Positions 25,210 to 33,111 of a DNA stretch of 64,000 nt are shown piece after piece. Below the pieces are notes generated by a model. The model was not told the origin of the DNA, did no database searches, and saw only the letters and a list, made by a program, of their open reading frames with translations. Position 1 is the first letter of the stretch, and each line of letters starts with the position of its first letter. A program made the position numbers and the translations under genes. Origin of the DNA: Tissierella praeacuta_A (GTDB lineage: Bacteria > Bacillota > Clostridia > Tissierellales > Tissierellaceae); contig NZ_JBEBOY010000008.1 in assembly GCF_040396155.1 (NCBI RefSeq), positions 55,013-119,012 on the forward strand, in the 5' to 3' direction.

Positions 25210-26427
25210 TTAAAGTGATGTATAATCTCCATCCCATACTATTTCTTTGTATTTTTGAGGATCTGTATCTCCCTCAGTGCTTATTAAAAGTATTGTAGAG
25301 TTTCCATTAAGTCCTAATTTTTCTCTTAAATCCTTGTATTCTTCTCTTTCCATAATTAAGGAAACTACACCAATTCCTACTGCTCCTGATTCTCCTGATA
25401 CAATTTGAGGGTCTCCCTTTAATGGAGATGCTAATATTCTCATACCTCTAGCTGAAACATAATCTGGACAGGATAAATATGCATCGGAATAATCCCTTAA
25501 AATTTCCCAAGAAATAGTATTAGGTTCTCCACAAGCAAGTCCTGCCATAATAGTTGACATATCTCCTGTGACTGCTTCAATTTTTCCTAATTTTGCTGAG
25601 TTATATAAGCAAGATGCTTCATTTGGTTCTACTACTACAGTTATAGGTCTATTTTCTCCATATTTTGCTGCTAAATAGCCTTGCACAGAGCCTGCAAATG
25701 ATCCTACTCCTGCTTGAACAAATACATGAGTTGGTTTTTCTATGTCAATTTCTTTAAGTTGTTCTATAGCTTCTGATATTAAAGTTCCATAACCTTGCAT
25801 TATCCAAAGTGGTATATCTTCATAACCTTCCCAAGCAGTATCTTGGATTACTACCCAGCCATATTTTTTTGCCATTTCATCTGCAAATCTTACAGCTTCA
25901 TCGTAATTTCCATCAATAATACTAGCATCAGAGCCTTCTTTTCTAATATTTTCAAGTCTTGTTTTTGAGGATCCCTTTGGCATATAAACTACGGATTTTT
26001 GTCCTAATTGATTTGCAGCCCATGCAACACCTCTACCATGATTACCATCTGTAGCAGTAACAAATGTTATATCCCCTAATTTTTCCTTTATTTCCTTAGA
26101 TTTTAATAAATCAAAAGATACTTCTGATATATCAAGTCCTAATTTATTAGCTAGATAACTTCCTATAGCATAAGATCCTCCTAATACTTTAAAAGCATTA
26201 AGTCCAAATCTATAGGATTCATCTTTTAAGAAAATATTTTTAACTCCAACATGCTTTGCCAAGTTATCTAACCTATGTAATGGTGTTATGGAATACTCGT
26301 CAAAGCTTTTATGAAATGCCCTTACTTTTTCAACAACCTCCTCTAATATATAATCAACGCTTACTTTAGGTTTAGATAGGTTTCTGACTTCTTCTGCCAG
26401 ATATGATTTTATTAAGTCCTTAATCAT
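25210..26427 (-). CDS. dpaL: Diaminopropionate ammonia-lyase
   Basis: DpaL (YgeX) is a PLP enzyme that converts 2,3-diaminopropionate to pyruvate and two ammonia molecules. The 405-residue protein has the PLP lysine at K80 (NAFKVLGGSYA), the catalytic D-rich TATDGNHGRG segment, the glycine loop VGSFAG and a C-terminal SGESGAVG stretch, all as in fold-type II lyases of this family. A GGAGGCAAAT ribosome site precedes the ATG. It is the first gene of the operon and lies behind a sigma-54 promoter and a 135-base leader that can fold into several stems. Confidence 0.95.
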   Translation of the reverse strand: MIKDLIKSYLAEEVRNLSKPKVSVDYILEEVVEKVRAFHKSFDEYSITPLHRLDNLAKHVGVKNIFLKDESYRFGLNAFKVLGGSYAIGSYLANKLGLDISEVSFDLLKSKEIKEKLGDITFVTATDGNHGRGVAWAANQLGQKSVVYMPKGSSKTRLENIRKEGSDASIIDGNYDEAVRFADEMAKKYGWVVIQDTAWEGYEDIPLWIMQGYGTLISEAIEQLKEIDIEKPTHVFVQAGVGSFAGSVQGYLAAKYGENRPITVVVEPNEASCLYNSAKLGKIEAVTGDMSTIMAGLACGEPNTISWEILRDYSDAYLSCPDYVSARGMRILASPLKGDPQIVSGESGAVGIGVVSLIMEREEYKDLREKLGLNGNSTILLISTEGDTDPQKYKEIVWDGDYTSL

Positions 26428-26451
26428 ATTTGCCTCCTTTGAAATATATTG

Positions 26452-26562
26452 AACAACTAATGGAACAGGAAATCTCCAAAGTTAATTTTCTAACTTGATT
26501 TATTAGTTTTATAGTTTAAATATATAGGAGATTATATTTTTTTCGATTTAATTAGTTGTTAC
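26452..26562 (-). promoter_or_regulatory. Candidate structured 5' leader of dpaL
   Basis: Read on the minus strand, the transcript predicted from the sigma-54 promoter (start near 26562) begins almost at the first base of a 10-bp stem: AACAACTAAT (26551-26560) with ATTAGTTGTT (26452-26461). Inside it are a 7-bp stem, AATCTCC (26527-26533) with GGAGATT (26471-26477), and a 6-bp hairpin AAGTTA/TAACTT (about 26479-26496) with an AT loop. The ribosome site follows about 20 bases later. I cannot match it to a known riboswitch. Confidence 0.45.
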
Positions 26563-26572
26563 TTAAATTAAA

Positions 26573-26588
26573 TGCAAGGACCATGCCA
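26573..26588 (-). promoter_or_regulatory. Sigma-54 promoter of the dpaL operon
   Basis: The minus strand reads TGGCATGGTCCTTGCA, which fits the sigma-54 consensus TGGCAC-N5-TTGCA at all but one position, with GG (26587-26586) and GC (26575-26574) at the required spacing. The divergent gene order, an enhancer-binding regulator next door and three palindromes 100-215 bases upstream all support it. Confidence 0.85.
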
Positions 26589-26690
26589 ATGTTTCCAAAA
26601 TTTTAATTGGGTGGTCTATAAACCTTTAAATTCACACATTAGTTAAATTTTATTTAGTATTTTATCATCTATTTTTTGAAAAAAATATTT

Positions 26691-26799
26691 AAAGCTATTA
26701 TCATTTTGATAATAGCTTTAAATATTTTAGCCTGTTTATCCGCCTAAGATTGTAAATTAGAGCATTATCAAAATGATAGTCAATTATCATTTTGATAAT
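26691..26799 (-). promoter_or_regulatory. Three upstream activator palindromes for the sigma-54 regulator
   Basis: Three sites share the core ATTATCA-N3-TGATAAT: 26691-26719 (13-bp arms extended to AAAGCTATTATCA), 26764-26780 (one mismatch) and 26783-26799 (perfect). They lie between the end of the regulator gene and the dpaL promoter, about 100 to 225 bases upstream of it. The first site may double as the regulator gene's terminator because, on the minus strand, it is followed by a T-rich run. Confidence 0.7.
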
Positions 26800-26801
26800 A
26801 G

Positions 26802-28529
26802 TCATAAATTATATTTCTTTATTTTTCTATATAAGGTTGCAATACCTATTCCCAATTGGGATGCAGCCTCTTGTTTACCATCTGGAGTATTGCCATAAAG
26901 TTTTAGGGCTTTTTTAATATATTCTTTTTCCATTGCTTCTAGAGATAATGATGCAGTATCTAACTCCTCTTCCAGCAATAATTTTTTAGGTAATAATTCT
27001 GCATTTACTATTCCATTTTTTTCTACCATATTCATTATATACTCAACTACATTTTCCAACTCCCTAACATTTCCAGGCCATTTGTATTTATAGAAAATAT
27101 CAAATACACCATTAGTAAATTCAACTTTACCTTTTTTAAAAAGCTTTGAGTATTTTATAGTGAAATAATCTGTCATTATCCTAATATCTTCTTTTCTATG
27201 TCTTAATGGTGGTATTGTAAAGGGGATTACATTTAGTCTATAGAATAAATCCTCTCTAAACATACCATCTTCAATAAGCTTTTCCAAATTTTTATTTGTC
27301 GCTGCAATAATTCTTACATCTACAGCCATAGGGCTATTTGATCCAAGACGTACAATTTCCCTTTGTTCTAAAACTCGAAGTAATTTTGATTGTAGATATA
27401 ATGGCATGTCTCCGATTTCATCTAAGAATAAAGTTCCATTATTTGCAAATTCTATTTTACCTATTTTTCCTTTAGGATCGGCACCAGTAAAGGCCCCTTT
27501 AACATAACCAAATAATTCACTTTCAAGAAGGGCATCTGGAATGGCTGCACAGTTAATAGCTACAAAAGCATTTTCACATCTTTCACTTTCCATATGGATA
27601 GCTCTAGCAAATAATTCTTTTCCAGTACCGCTTTCACCGGTAATCAAAACCGTAGAGTTTGATGTAGCCACTTTTTTTACCTTTGATTTTAAAAACTTTA
27701 TTTCAGAGGAATCTCCTATTATATTGTCAAGCCCTAAGTTTTCTTTTGTAATATTAATTGATGCTCCAAGATTAGAAAGAGAATCTAAGTCAGTAAAGAT
27801 AAAGATCTGATCATAATCATTTTCATTTTTTACTATTTTATAATCTTCACCAATTATTGTATATAATTTATTATTTATAACTATTTCATATTCATTGAGA
27901 TTGAGAATTTGGTTTTCAGTTTTTCTTATTTTTATCTTAGAGTTTAGACTTTCTAATTCAAGCATCTTAACTGCTGTATTATTTGTCCTTACTATATTTA
28001 TATTTTGATCAACGATGAGAACTCCTTGCTCTACCTTATCTATTACATTTTTTAATAACTCTATTAGATTTAACATTTGATGTTTTTCTAATTCTTCCCT
28101 TGCCTTGGAAGACATCAGATCAGAAATTTGTTCTAAAAAGGCTGTAAATATGGAGAGATTATCAATAATATGGTCTCGCTGTTCTTTGCTAAAGCATACT
28201 AAGCCTATTACACCAATTACTTTTTCATCAATTTTTATAGGCATACTAACTTCAAAGGTTTCCTCACATTTTCCCTGTTTATGGCAGTATTTACATATAG
28301 AATGTTTTCCGGGATCCATTATCATCTGGTATTTTCCAGTTTTCATTACCTGATTATATACATATCCTTCTTCACTAATATATTCATTTATATTATCAGC
28401 AAACATTCCAGTTCCTGCTATTCTTAAGAGATGTTTATCTACAATTTCAACATCTACTCTAAGAACCTTTGATAAAACCTCAGCATATTTAATTACAGTT
28501 TCTTGCATACCTTTAAGGATACTAGTCAT
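26802..28529 (-). CDS. Sigma-54-dependent enhancer-binding regulator
   Basis: This 575-residue protein has an N-terminal GAF/PAS-like sensory region (1-250), an AAA+ domain with Walker A GESGTGKE (298-305), the sigma-54 contact loop GAFTGA (345-350), Walker B LFLDE (367-371) and a C-terminal Fis-type HTH (QEAASQLGIGIATLYRKIKKY, in part). The sensory part has a cysteine cluster C79-x2-C82-x5-C88, which could bind a metal or cluster. The gene is next to the sigma-54 promoter of dpaL-ygeY-yfcC and very probably activates it. The signal is presumably an amino acid or redox state; this is inferred. Confidence 0.9.
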   Translation of the reverse strand: MTSILKGMQETVIKYAEVLSKVLRVDVEIVDKHLLRIAGTGMFADNINEYISEEGYVYNQVMKTGKYQMIMDPGKHSICKYCHKQGKCEETFEVSMPIKIDEKVIGVIGLVCFSKEQRDHIIDNLSIFTAFLEQISDLMSSKAREELEKHQMLNLIELLKNVIDKVEQGVLIVDQNINIVRTNNTAVKMLELESLNSKIKIRKTENQILNLNEYEIVINNKLYTIIGEDYKIVKNENDYDQIFIFTDLDSLSNLGASINITKENLGLDNIIGDSSEIKFLKSKVKKVATSNSTVLITGESGTGKELFARAIHMESERCENAFVAINCAAIPDALLESELFGYVKGAFTGADPKGKIGKIEFANNGTLFLDEIGDMPLYLQSKLLRVLEQREIVRLGSNSPMAVDVRIIAATNKNLEKLIEDGMFREDLFYRLNVIPFTIPPLRHRKEDIRIMTDYFTIKYSKLFKKGKVEFTNGVFDIFYKYKWPGNVRELENVVEYIMNMVEKNGIVNAELLPKKLLLEEELDTASLSLEAMEKEYIKKALKLYGNTPDGKQEAASQLGIGIATLYRKIKKYNL

Positions 28530-28668
28530 TCTGTCACCAATCCAATCAGATTTATTATATTTTGCATTATAAAATACAATTTTATTCTAAATTCATTTGT
28601 TAAATTCAGTGTACTTATTTAACTTAAAGTACAGGTTTCTAAGAAAATAATTTTTACTATTTTTATAT

Positions 28669-28742
28669 ATTATATCAAATAATATTGTCCTTTCAACGAT
28701 GACTCATATATCTGATGAGTAGGTTTAAAGGCTAATATTATA
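28669..28742 (-). promoter_or_regulatory. Promoter and upstream imperfect palindrome of the regulator gene
   Basis: On the minus strand TTGAAA (28691-28696) is 16 bp from TATAAT (28669-28674). A large imperfect inverted repeat covers the -35 side and beyond (28681-28742; AATATT, CCTTT and AAC pair with GTT, AAAGG and AATATT), with an inner ACTCAT (28702-28707)/ATGAGT (28715-28720) pair. The remaining bases 28743-29069 hold nothing recognisable. Confidence 0.5.
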
Positions 28743-29069
28743 ATAAAAGAATAAGATTAGCTTAATTATTTTAAATAAAAAGCATTATAAATTTAAAATA
28801 ATCAAATTGAGTTTCTATATATTAATTTGATTATTTAAGTATTTGCAATGAACTGCAGCAGAAAAATATATTTTATGAAATTATTTTAAGAAACTTAAAA
28901 TTAGAGATTATGTTTATAAACTATATATTGGTTTATAATGATTATGGTTTTAAAAGTATAAGTCAGTAAATATTGGTAAGCTATGATTTAGTATTATAGT
29001 TAGGTTTTTACCATTTAACAGTAAGAATATTTTTGCTTATATAGATGGAAATAGAGTTTAATTTAAGGT

Positions 29070-29098
29070 TTGATATAGGATTATAAGGGTGGTATAAT
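29070..29098 (+). promoter_or_regulatory. Promoter of the riboswitch-BtuFCD operon
   Basis: TTGATA (29070-29075) and TATAAT (29093-29098) are 17 bp apart, placing the start near 29105, just before the aptamer. Confidence 0.7.
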
Positions 29099-29122
29099 TA
29101 ATCTTAATTGAATAAGATATTA

Positions 29123-29265
29123 AGTGCGATGTTATATCGTTAAAAGGGAATTAAGTGAAAATCTTAAACGATCCGGTCGCTGTAAATGATAGTGTGTTTA
29201 ATTATGCCATTGCTAATGTGAGAAGGCTAAACACATGTTACGCATAAGTCAGAAAACCTGCTTAA
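29123..29265 (+). ncRNA. Cobalamin (B12) riboswitch
   Basis: The segment follows the cobalamin aptamer order: AAAAGGGAA with GTGAAAATC (about 29143-29163), the GGTCGCTGTAA junction, TGCCATTG (the conserved GCCACTG-like box), TGTGAGAAGG, and the closing AAGTCAGAAAACCTGC (29246-29261). Downstream (29266-29400) several hairpins, including CCTATTT/AAATAGG and GAAAACA/TGTTTTC, can serve as the expression switch. It lies directly upstream of a metal-chelate-type ABC transporter, fitting B12-repressed import. Confidence 0.88.
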
Positions 29266-29425
29266 TATTTGAATTTATTCCTATTTCCGTCGAAAATAGG
29301 TAATTGAAAACAGTTACTTACTATTGTTTTCATATTTCTTTAGGAAAAATTACGGAATATGATGATAATAGTTTTTTTATTGGGATTTAGTAATAAAGTT
29401 CGATAATACTTTCAGAGGAGAGAGA

Positions 29426-30538
29426 ATGATGAATAAGAAGTTAACTATGTTATTAGCCTTATTATTAGCTTTAACCTTAGGCTTAACAGCATGTAAGGGA
29501 AAAGAAATAATTAAGGAAGAGGAATCAAAAGTAGTTGAAGGACAAGAAGATGAGGTACAAGAAATTACATTAATTGATAATGTAGGTAGAGAAGTTACTT
29601 TACCATATCCAGTTGAAACAGCAGTTGTAGCAAATAGATATGGCTCTGAGTTAATAAGAGCATCTGGGGCAATTGATAGGGTTATATCAGTAGATACAAG
29701 TACTGCTCAAGATAGAGAGTACTGGGCTCAGTTTGATCCTGATAATGTAATAGGAAAAGGGCCAAGCGAATTAAACTATGAAAAAATAATCGAATTAAAT
29801 CCTCAAGTTCTTATATTACCATCTAATGGTACATATGAAGAGGCTGAAGAAAAACTTGCTCCATTTGGTATTAAAGTTTTCGTAATTTCAGGGTATGATA
29901 CTTCTGATTTTAAAAATCAAGTAGAAAACATAGGAAAGATGTTTGGTACAGAGGATAAGGCAAAAGAATTCTATGACTATTTTAACGATAAATTAGAATA
30001 TATTAAAGCAAATGTAGCAGAAGAACATAAGAAGACCTTGTATCTAGAAACAACATCTCCATTAAATTCTACATTGCCAGGAGATTATTTCTTTGATATG
30101 GCAGCATTTGGCGGAGCGAATAATATATTCGCAAGTGATTTTGAGAATATAAAAAAATCTGAAATAGATCCAGAAGAAGTAATAAAAAGAAATCCAGATG
30201 TTATTATAAAATTAATAACTCCAGATAAAGCTATAAAAGGAACTGGTTTATATGAACCACCAACAAAGGATGATTTTGTAAATACTTATAATGAAATAAT
30301 TTCAAGACCTAGTTGGGATGATATAAATGCAGTTAAAAATGAAGAAGTATTCTTCATGACTCAATTTAGTCATGGTGGAGCATCTAAACTAGTAGGTACA
30401 ATGTATATAGCTAAATGGATGTATCCAGACCTTCTACCAGAATTAAATCCAGATGAAGTATTTAGAGCTTGGATGGAAGATTTTCAAGGATTTAAGAATA
30501 TAGATGGTCACTTCTACGGAGTTAATGATCTTAAATGA
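29426..30538 (+). CDS. btuF: Cobalamin/siderophore-type ABC transporter, binding lipoprotein
   Basis: This 370-residue periplasmic-binding-type protein has a signal peptide with lipobox LTAC (Cys at residue 23) and a FhuD/BtuF-like binding fold: NVGREVTLPYPVETAVVA, the KIIELNPQVLILPS strand-turn and the KRNPDVIIKL helix-strand (family-typical segments). After export it should sit on the outer membrane face as a lipoprotein. The upstream cobalamin riboswitch supports corrinoid import over iron-siderophore import. The stop codon overlaps the permease start (ATGA). Confidence 0.85.
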   Translation: MMNKKLTMLLALLLALTLGLTACKGKEIIKEEESKVVEGQEDEVQEITLIDNVGREVTLPYPVETAVVANRYGSELIRASGAIDRVISVDTSTAQDREYWAQFDPDNVIGKGPSELNYEKIIELNPQVLILPSNGTYEEAEEKLAPFGIKVFVISGYDTSDFKNQVENIGKMFGTEDKAKEFYDYFNDKLEYIKANVAEEHKKTLYLETTSPLNSTLPGDYFFDMAAFGGANNIFASDFENIKKSEIDPEEVIKRNPDVIIKLITPDKAIKGTGLYEPPTKDDFVNTYNEIISRPSWDDINAVKNEEVFFMTQFSHGGASKLVGTMYIAKWMYPDLLPELNPDEVFRAWMEDFQGFKNIDGHFYGVNDLK

Positions 30539-31593
30539 TAGACAAGAAAAATGAAATACTAGAAAATTATCAGAAGAAAGAATCTAGGAAGGTAATATTT
30601 CTAGTATCAGCATTTATAGGATTATTAATAATATCTGTAATATGTACTTCTTTAGGAATAACAGATTCATCTATTATGGATGTTTGGAAAACAATACTAA
30701 AGGGGATTTTAAAATCTTCCAATCTAAGCACTACAGAAAAGGTTATATTGAATCTTAGATTGCCTAGAACAGTACTAGGGCTATTAGCTGGAATAGGTCT
30801 ATCTATATCAGGTGTAATAATGCAGGGAATAACAAGGAATCCACTTGTTAGTCCCTTTACTACAGGTATATCCAGTGCAGCAGGATTTGGGGCTTCCATA
30901 GCTATAGTATTTGGCTTTGGATTATTTGGAAGCTCTCAGCTAGGTATTGTAACAAATGCATTCATAGCTGCTATGGTATGTACAATGATAATATTTTTAA
31001 CGGCAAGGAAAATGTCCATGAGCTCACAGTCCATAATATTAACAGGAATTGCATTAAATTATTTATTTCAAGCATGTTCAACAACTATACAGTTTATTGC
31101 AGATGATGATAAATTAGCTAAAGTTATAAATTGGACCTTTGGAACTTTAAATGGAGCAGAGTGGGCACATGTAAAAATTGTAGGTGTCTTTGTGATTTCA
31201 TGTTTAGTGATATTAATGTTATTAAATGATAAATTTACAATTATGGCAATTATGGAAGATGAATTAGCAAAAACCATGGGAATAAATCCGGGAGTTTTGA
31301 GAATCATAGGAAGCATATTATCTGCCCTATGTACAGCAGCTATAATAAGTTTCACAGGTGTTATTGGATTTATAGGGTTAGCAGCACCACATATAACTAG
31401 AGCCATTATAGGTAATAACTATAAATATTTATTACCAGGATCAGCCATAGTAGGAGCCATGCTAATAATTATAGCTGATACAATAGGTAGATTAATATTA
31501 TCTCCTGTAATTGTACCAGTAGGAATAGTAATATCCTTTTTAGGAGTACCGATATTTTTGCATCAAGTAGTTTTAAATAGGAGGAGTTACTAA
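30535..31593 (+). CDS. btuC: FecCD/BtuC-type ABC permease
   Basis: The 352-residue protein has ten predicted membrane segments and family motifs: LRLPRTVLGLLAGIGLSISG near residue 75, GITRNPLVSPFTTGISSAAGFG and, near the C-terminus, GLAAPHITRAIIG, which contacts the ATPase. It starts at ATG 30535, overlapping the stop of the binding-protein gene by four bases, and its stop codon shares one base with the start of the ATPase gene. Confidence 0.9.
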   Translation: MIDKKNEILENYQKKESRKVIFLVSAFIGLLIISVICTSLGITDSSIMDVWKTILKGILKSSNLSTTEKVILNLRLPRTVLGLLAGIGLSISGVIMQGITRNPLVSPFTTGISSAAGFGASIAIVFGFGLFGSSQLGIVTNAFIAAMVCTMIIFLTARKMSMSSQSIILTGIALNYLFQACSTTIQFIADDDKLAKVINWTFGTLNGAEWAHVKIVGVFVISCLVILMLLNDKFTIMAIMEDELAKTMGINPGVLRIIGSILSALCTAAIISFTGVIGFIGLAAPHITRAIIGNNYKYLLPGSAIVGAMLIIIADTIGRLILSPVIVPVGIVISFLGVPIFLHQVVLNRRSY

Positions 31594-32342
31594 TGGGTTT
31601 AAAGGTAGAAAATATAGACTTCTCATATGATAATAAAAAAATAATCCAAGATATATCCTTTGAAGTGGAAAGTGGAGAAGTACTAGGGCTTTTAGGACCT
31701 AATGGTACGGGAAAGACTACTTTATTAAAATGTATATTGGATTTATTAAAAAATCAGGGTATTTGTATAGTGGATGATATTAATTTAAAAAGTTTATCTT
31801 TAAAAGAACGAGCTAAGTATATATCATATGTACCACAAAATATAGATTTAGTATTTCCTATATCCGTATTTGAATATATAAAAATGGGCAGATCCCCCTA
31901 TAATAGTAAAAATTCAAATGATAATGAGATTATATTGGGAATAATTGAAGATTTTCAGTTGGAAGAATTTGCATTTAAGGGAATAAATCAATTATCTGGT
32001 GGGGAAAGACAAAGAGTTATGATAGCAAGAGCCATGGCCCAAGAACCTAGAGTAATACTCCTAGATGAGCCTACTAGTAATTTAGATATGAAGCATCAAA
32101 AGAAGACTATGGAAATATTAAGGGATATATCTAGAAAGAAAGATATTAGCATACTAATTTCTATCCATGACTTAAACTTAGCATCAAGATATTGTGATAA
32201 GTTTTTAATATTAAAGGATACTAAGATATTTTCTTATGGTGATGAAGATAAGGTAATAGATGAGGATATTATTAAGAATACTTATGGAATACCAGTGGAA
32301 ATAATTTATCACCATAATAGAAAGATTGTGGTAATGAAATAG
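31593..32342 (+). CDS. btuD: ABC transporter ATPase (BtuD/FepC-type)
   Basis: The 249-residue protein has Walker A GPNGTGKTT (residues ~36-44), the signature LSGGERQR, Walker B VILLDEPT and the switch histidine in ISIHDLNLA. It is the third gene of the riboswitch-controlled operon and energises corrinoid uptake with BtuC. It starts one base before the end of the BtuC frame. A terminator follows 50 bases downstream. Confidence 0.92.
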   Translation: MGLKVENIDFSYDNKKIIQDISFEVESGEVLGLLGPNGTGKTTLLKCILDLLKNQGICIVDDINLKSLSLKERAKYISYVPQNIDLVFPISVFEYIKMGRSPYNSKNSNDNEIILGIIEDFQLEEFAFKGINQLSGGERQRVMIARAMAQEPRVILLDEPTSNLDMKHQKKTMEILRDISRKKDISILISIHDLNLASRYCDKFLILKDTKIFSYGDEDKVIDEDIIKNTYGIPVEIIYHHNRKIVVMK

Positions 32343-32394
32343 TGCTATTTTGAAGGAAATTTTAAAAGATAAAACTAAATAAATATTCTTTATA

Positions 32395-32439
32395 AAATAT
32401 AATGCCTAAGATCAATTATGATCCTAGGCATTATATTTA
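32395..32439 (+). terminator. Terminator after btuFCD
   Basis: Long arms around TAATGCCTAAGATC (left) and GATCCTAGGCATTA (right), with one mismatch, form a hairpin followed by T residues. The remaining part of the 346-base gap 32343-32688 shows no gene. Confidence 0.85.
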
Positions 32440-32688
32440 CACATTAAATCTCATAAGATAATAGTTTTCACCTCATAAAAATAGGCCAATCCTCGTAAGG
32501 AACATGGGTTTGAACGGTAAGATCATTACATTATATGCAAAATAGCTTGTCAATATGAAGTTAAAAATAATAAAATATATTTACCTATAATAATTATATC
32601 CTAAATATTATATAAAAAATCATAGGAAAAATTACTATGCTCTTAATATGTTATAATCTTAGTATATAACATTGGGAGGGACAAATAT

Positions 32689-32997
32689 ATGAACTACAGC
32701 CAAATTGAACAGATTATGCTTTCTTATGGCTTAAAGAAGCATGAAATTTCTGAAGGAACAAATTTTACTTATACTAAAAAGGGCAAGCATAGAATAATAT
32801 TAGAAAGACTAAGACTATTGACACAAGGTGGTGTAGGAGGATTTTTATATGTTGAATTATTAGATGAATACAAAAATATCTGTAGCAAGAATGGACATAT
32901 TAATGTAAAAGGAATTGGGAATGAAGAGGAGCTAAGGAATATAGTTGAAAAAATAATTAATGTACTAGAAACTTCATGGAAGATTGTTATATCATAA
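32689..32997 (+). CDS. Hypothetical protein
   Basis: I do not recognise this 102-residue protein. It is soluble and mixed alpha/beta, with a basic stretch TYTKKGKHRIILERLRLL and a hydrophobic-glycine turn GGVGGFLYVELL. A GGGAGGGAC ribosome site precedes the ATG and the gene has its own upstream region. It stands alone, 115 bases before a type I restriction operon. No catalytic motif is visible. Confidence 0.6.
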   Translation: MNYSQIEQIMLSYGLKKHEISEGTNFTYTKKGKHRIILERLRLLTQGGVGGFLYVELLDEYKNICSKNGHINVKGIGNEEELRNIVEKIINVLETSWKIVIS

Positions 32998-33111
32998 TGG
33001 GTTGGTTATATCCTTTATATTTGAAAATTATGTTAAATAAGATTACAATAAATGTAATACAAATAAGGCAATAGGGGATAAATATGAATACAGTTTCTAA
33101 GGGGTGAAAAA

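Noticed and set aside
26691..26719. Site 1 considered only as a terminator of the regulator gene
   Set aside because: Its core is repeated twice more outside any terminator position, so an activator-site role is more likely, although it could do both.
32473..32526. Seventeen-codon minus-strand frame (MILPFKPMFLTRIGLFL) resembling the start of a ligase-type protein
   Set aside because: The frame is short, has a stop right after and no continuing similarity could be seen on either side; at most a tiny relic.
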